Of a stretch of DNA of 64,000 bases, positions 63,917-64,000 are shown one piece after another (position 1 is the first letter of the stretch; every line of letters begins with the position of its first letter). The stretch lies in assembly GCF_031454185.1 (NCBI RefSeq), contig NZ_JAVDQI010000009.1:30556-94555 (forward strand). The letters run 5' to 3'. The translations under genes were made by a program, and so were the position numbers. This DNA is from Methanococcoides alaskense (lineage in GTDB: Archaea; Halobacteriota; Methanosarcinia; Methanosarcinales; Methanosarcinaceae). Below the pieces are notes generated by a model, which saw nothing but the letters and a program-made list of their open reading frames with translations, was not told where the DNA came from and did not search any database.

Positions 63917-63994
63917 GCTCCGGTAGTGTAGTCCGGCCAATCATTCCAGCCTTTCGAGCTGAAAACTCGGGTTCGAATCCCGGCCGGAGCACCA
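63917..63994 (+). tRNA. tRNA-Glu (UUC)
   Basis: GCTCCGG pairs with CCGGAGC in the acceptor stem, the anticodon loop reads CTTTCGA (anticodon TTC), and the T arm holds GGTTCGAATCC. The 3' CCA is encoded (63992-63994). A TATA-like GGTATATATTC lies about 50 bases upstream. Confidence 0.95.
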
Positions 63995-64000
63995 ACATAA

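Noticed and set aside
1..64000. CRISPR arrays, insertion sequences, rRNA genes
   Set aside because: No regularly spaced repeats, transposase-like proteins or rRNA segments were seen.

Overview
The window is chromosomal DNA of a methanogenic archaeon of the Methanosarcinaceae, most like Methanococcoides. The evidence is archaeal gene content and order (exosome/proteasome/RNase P superoperon, the L7Ae-S28e-L24e-Ndk-aIF5B cluster), methanogen-restricted genes (methanogenesis marker 9 and 12 families, MptE, DUF447), PAS/GAF multisensor proteins and moderate GC. The genus is an inference. I checked the stop codons of the 63 protein genes called here: all are TAA or TGA, none is TAG. The only in-frame TAG codons inside genes lie in one two-gene locus, which fits a host that reads TAG as pyrrolysine.

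Layout. 1-4.8 kb: a 5'-cut acyl-CoA synthetase, a Cache/HAMP/PAS histidine kinase, a thioredoxin-like protein and a small membrane protein. 4.9-11.6 kb: a probable membrane-remodelling locus with a PEGA/zinc-ribbon membrane protein and an SPFH/zinc-ribbon protein on the minus strand. Divergent from these run a 51-aa ribbon-helix-helix regulator, an ESCRT-III (Snf7)-like protein, a Vps4-like MIT-AAA ATPase and a coiled-coil/winged-helix protein. 11.6-15.5 kb: translation genes, with a three-way-junction RNA-like element between ndk and infB. 15.5-20.3 kb: a lipoprotein-like protein, a kinase-less PAS/GAF protein and a TPR protein. 20.3-28.7 kb: a cofactor or methanogenesis-marker operon, a nitrilase, marker 12, an ACT protein plus phenylacetate-CoA ligase, and a DHH phosphoesterase. 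28.8-36.9 kb: the archaeal exosome superoperon (prefoldin beta, Pcc1, Brix, RpoP, L37Ae, Rrp42, Rrp41, Rrp4, SBDS, PsmA, Pop5, Rpp30, COG1325, L15e).

37-50.6 kb: a secreted CAP/dockerin-like protein, an AT-rich HEPN-HEAT gene beside an intron-bearing tRNA-Trp whose intron is a box C/D guide RNA, then CobT-like, ProS, ZPR1, SepF, a PUA protein, a KamA-family radical SAM protein with no standard start codon, IleS and MptE. 50.7-56.0 kb: an AT-rich RADAR-like defence locus, rdrA (ATPase) and rdrB (adenosine deaminase). It is open end to end except for three TAG codons (two in rdrA, one in rdrB), and all recognised catalytic motifs are intact. 56.2-64 kb: a DUF373 membrane protein, MTA phosphorylase, a G3E GTPase, a degenerate KaiC-like protein, an archaeal Ski2-like helicase, DUF3467, an LSm protein, a Cys-rich winged-helix protein and tRNA-Glu.

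The two most interesting loci are the amber-containing RADAR system and the ESCRT-III/Vps4-like cluster. The second sits in an organism that also carries SepF, so it is unlikely to be the main division machine.
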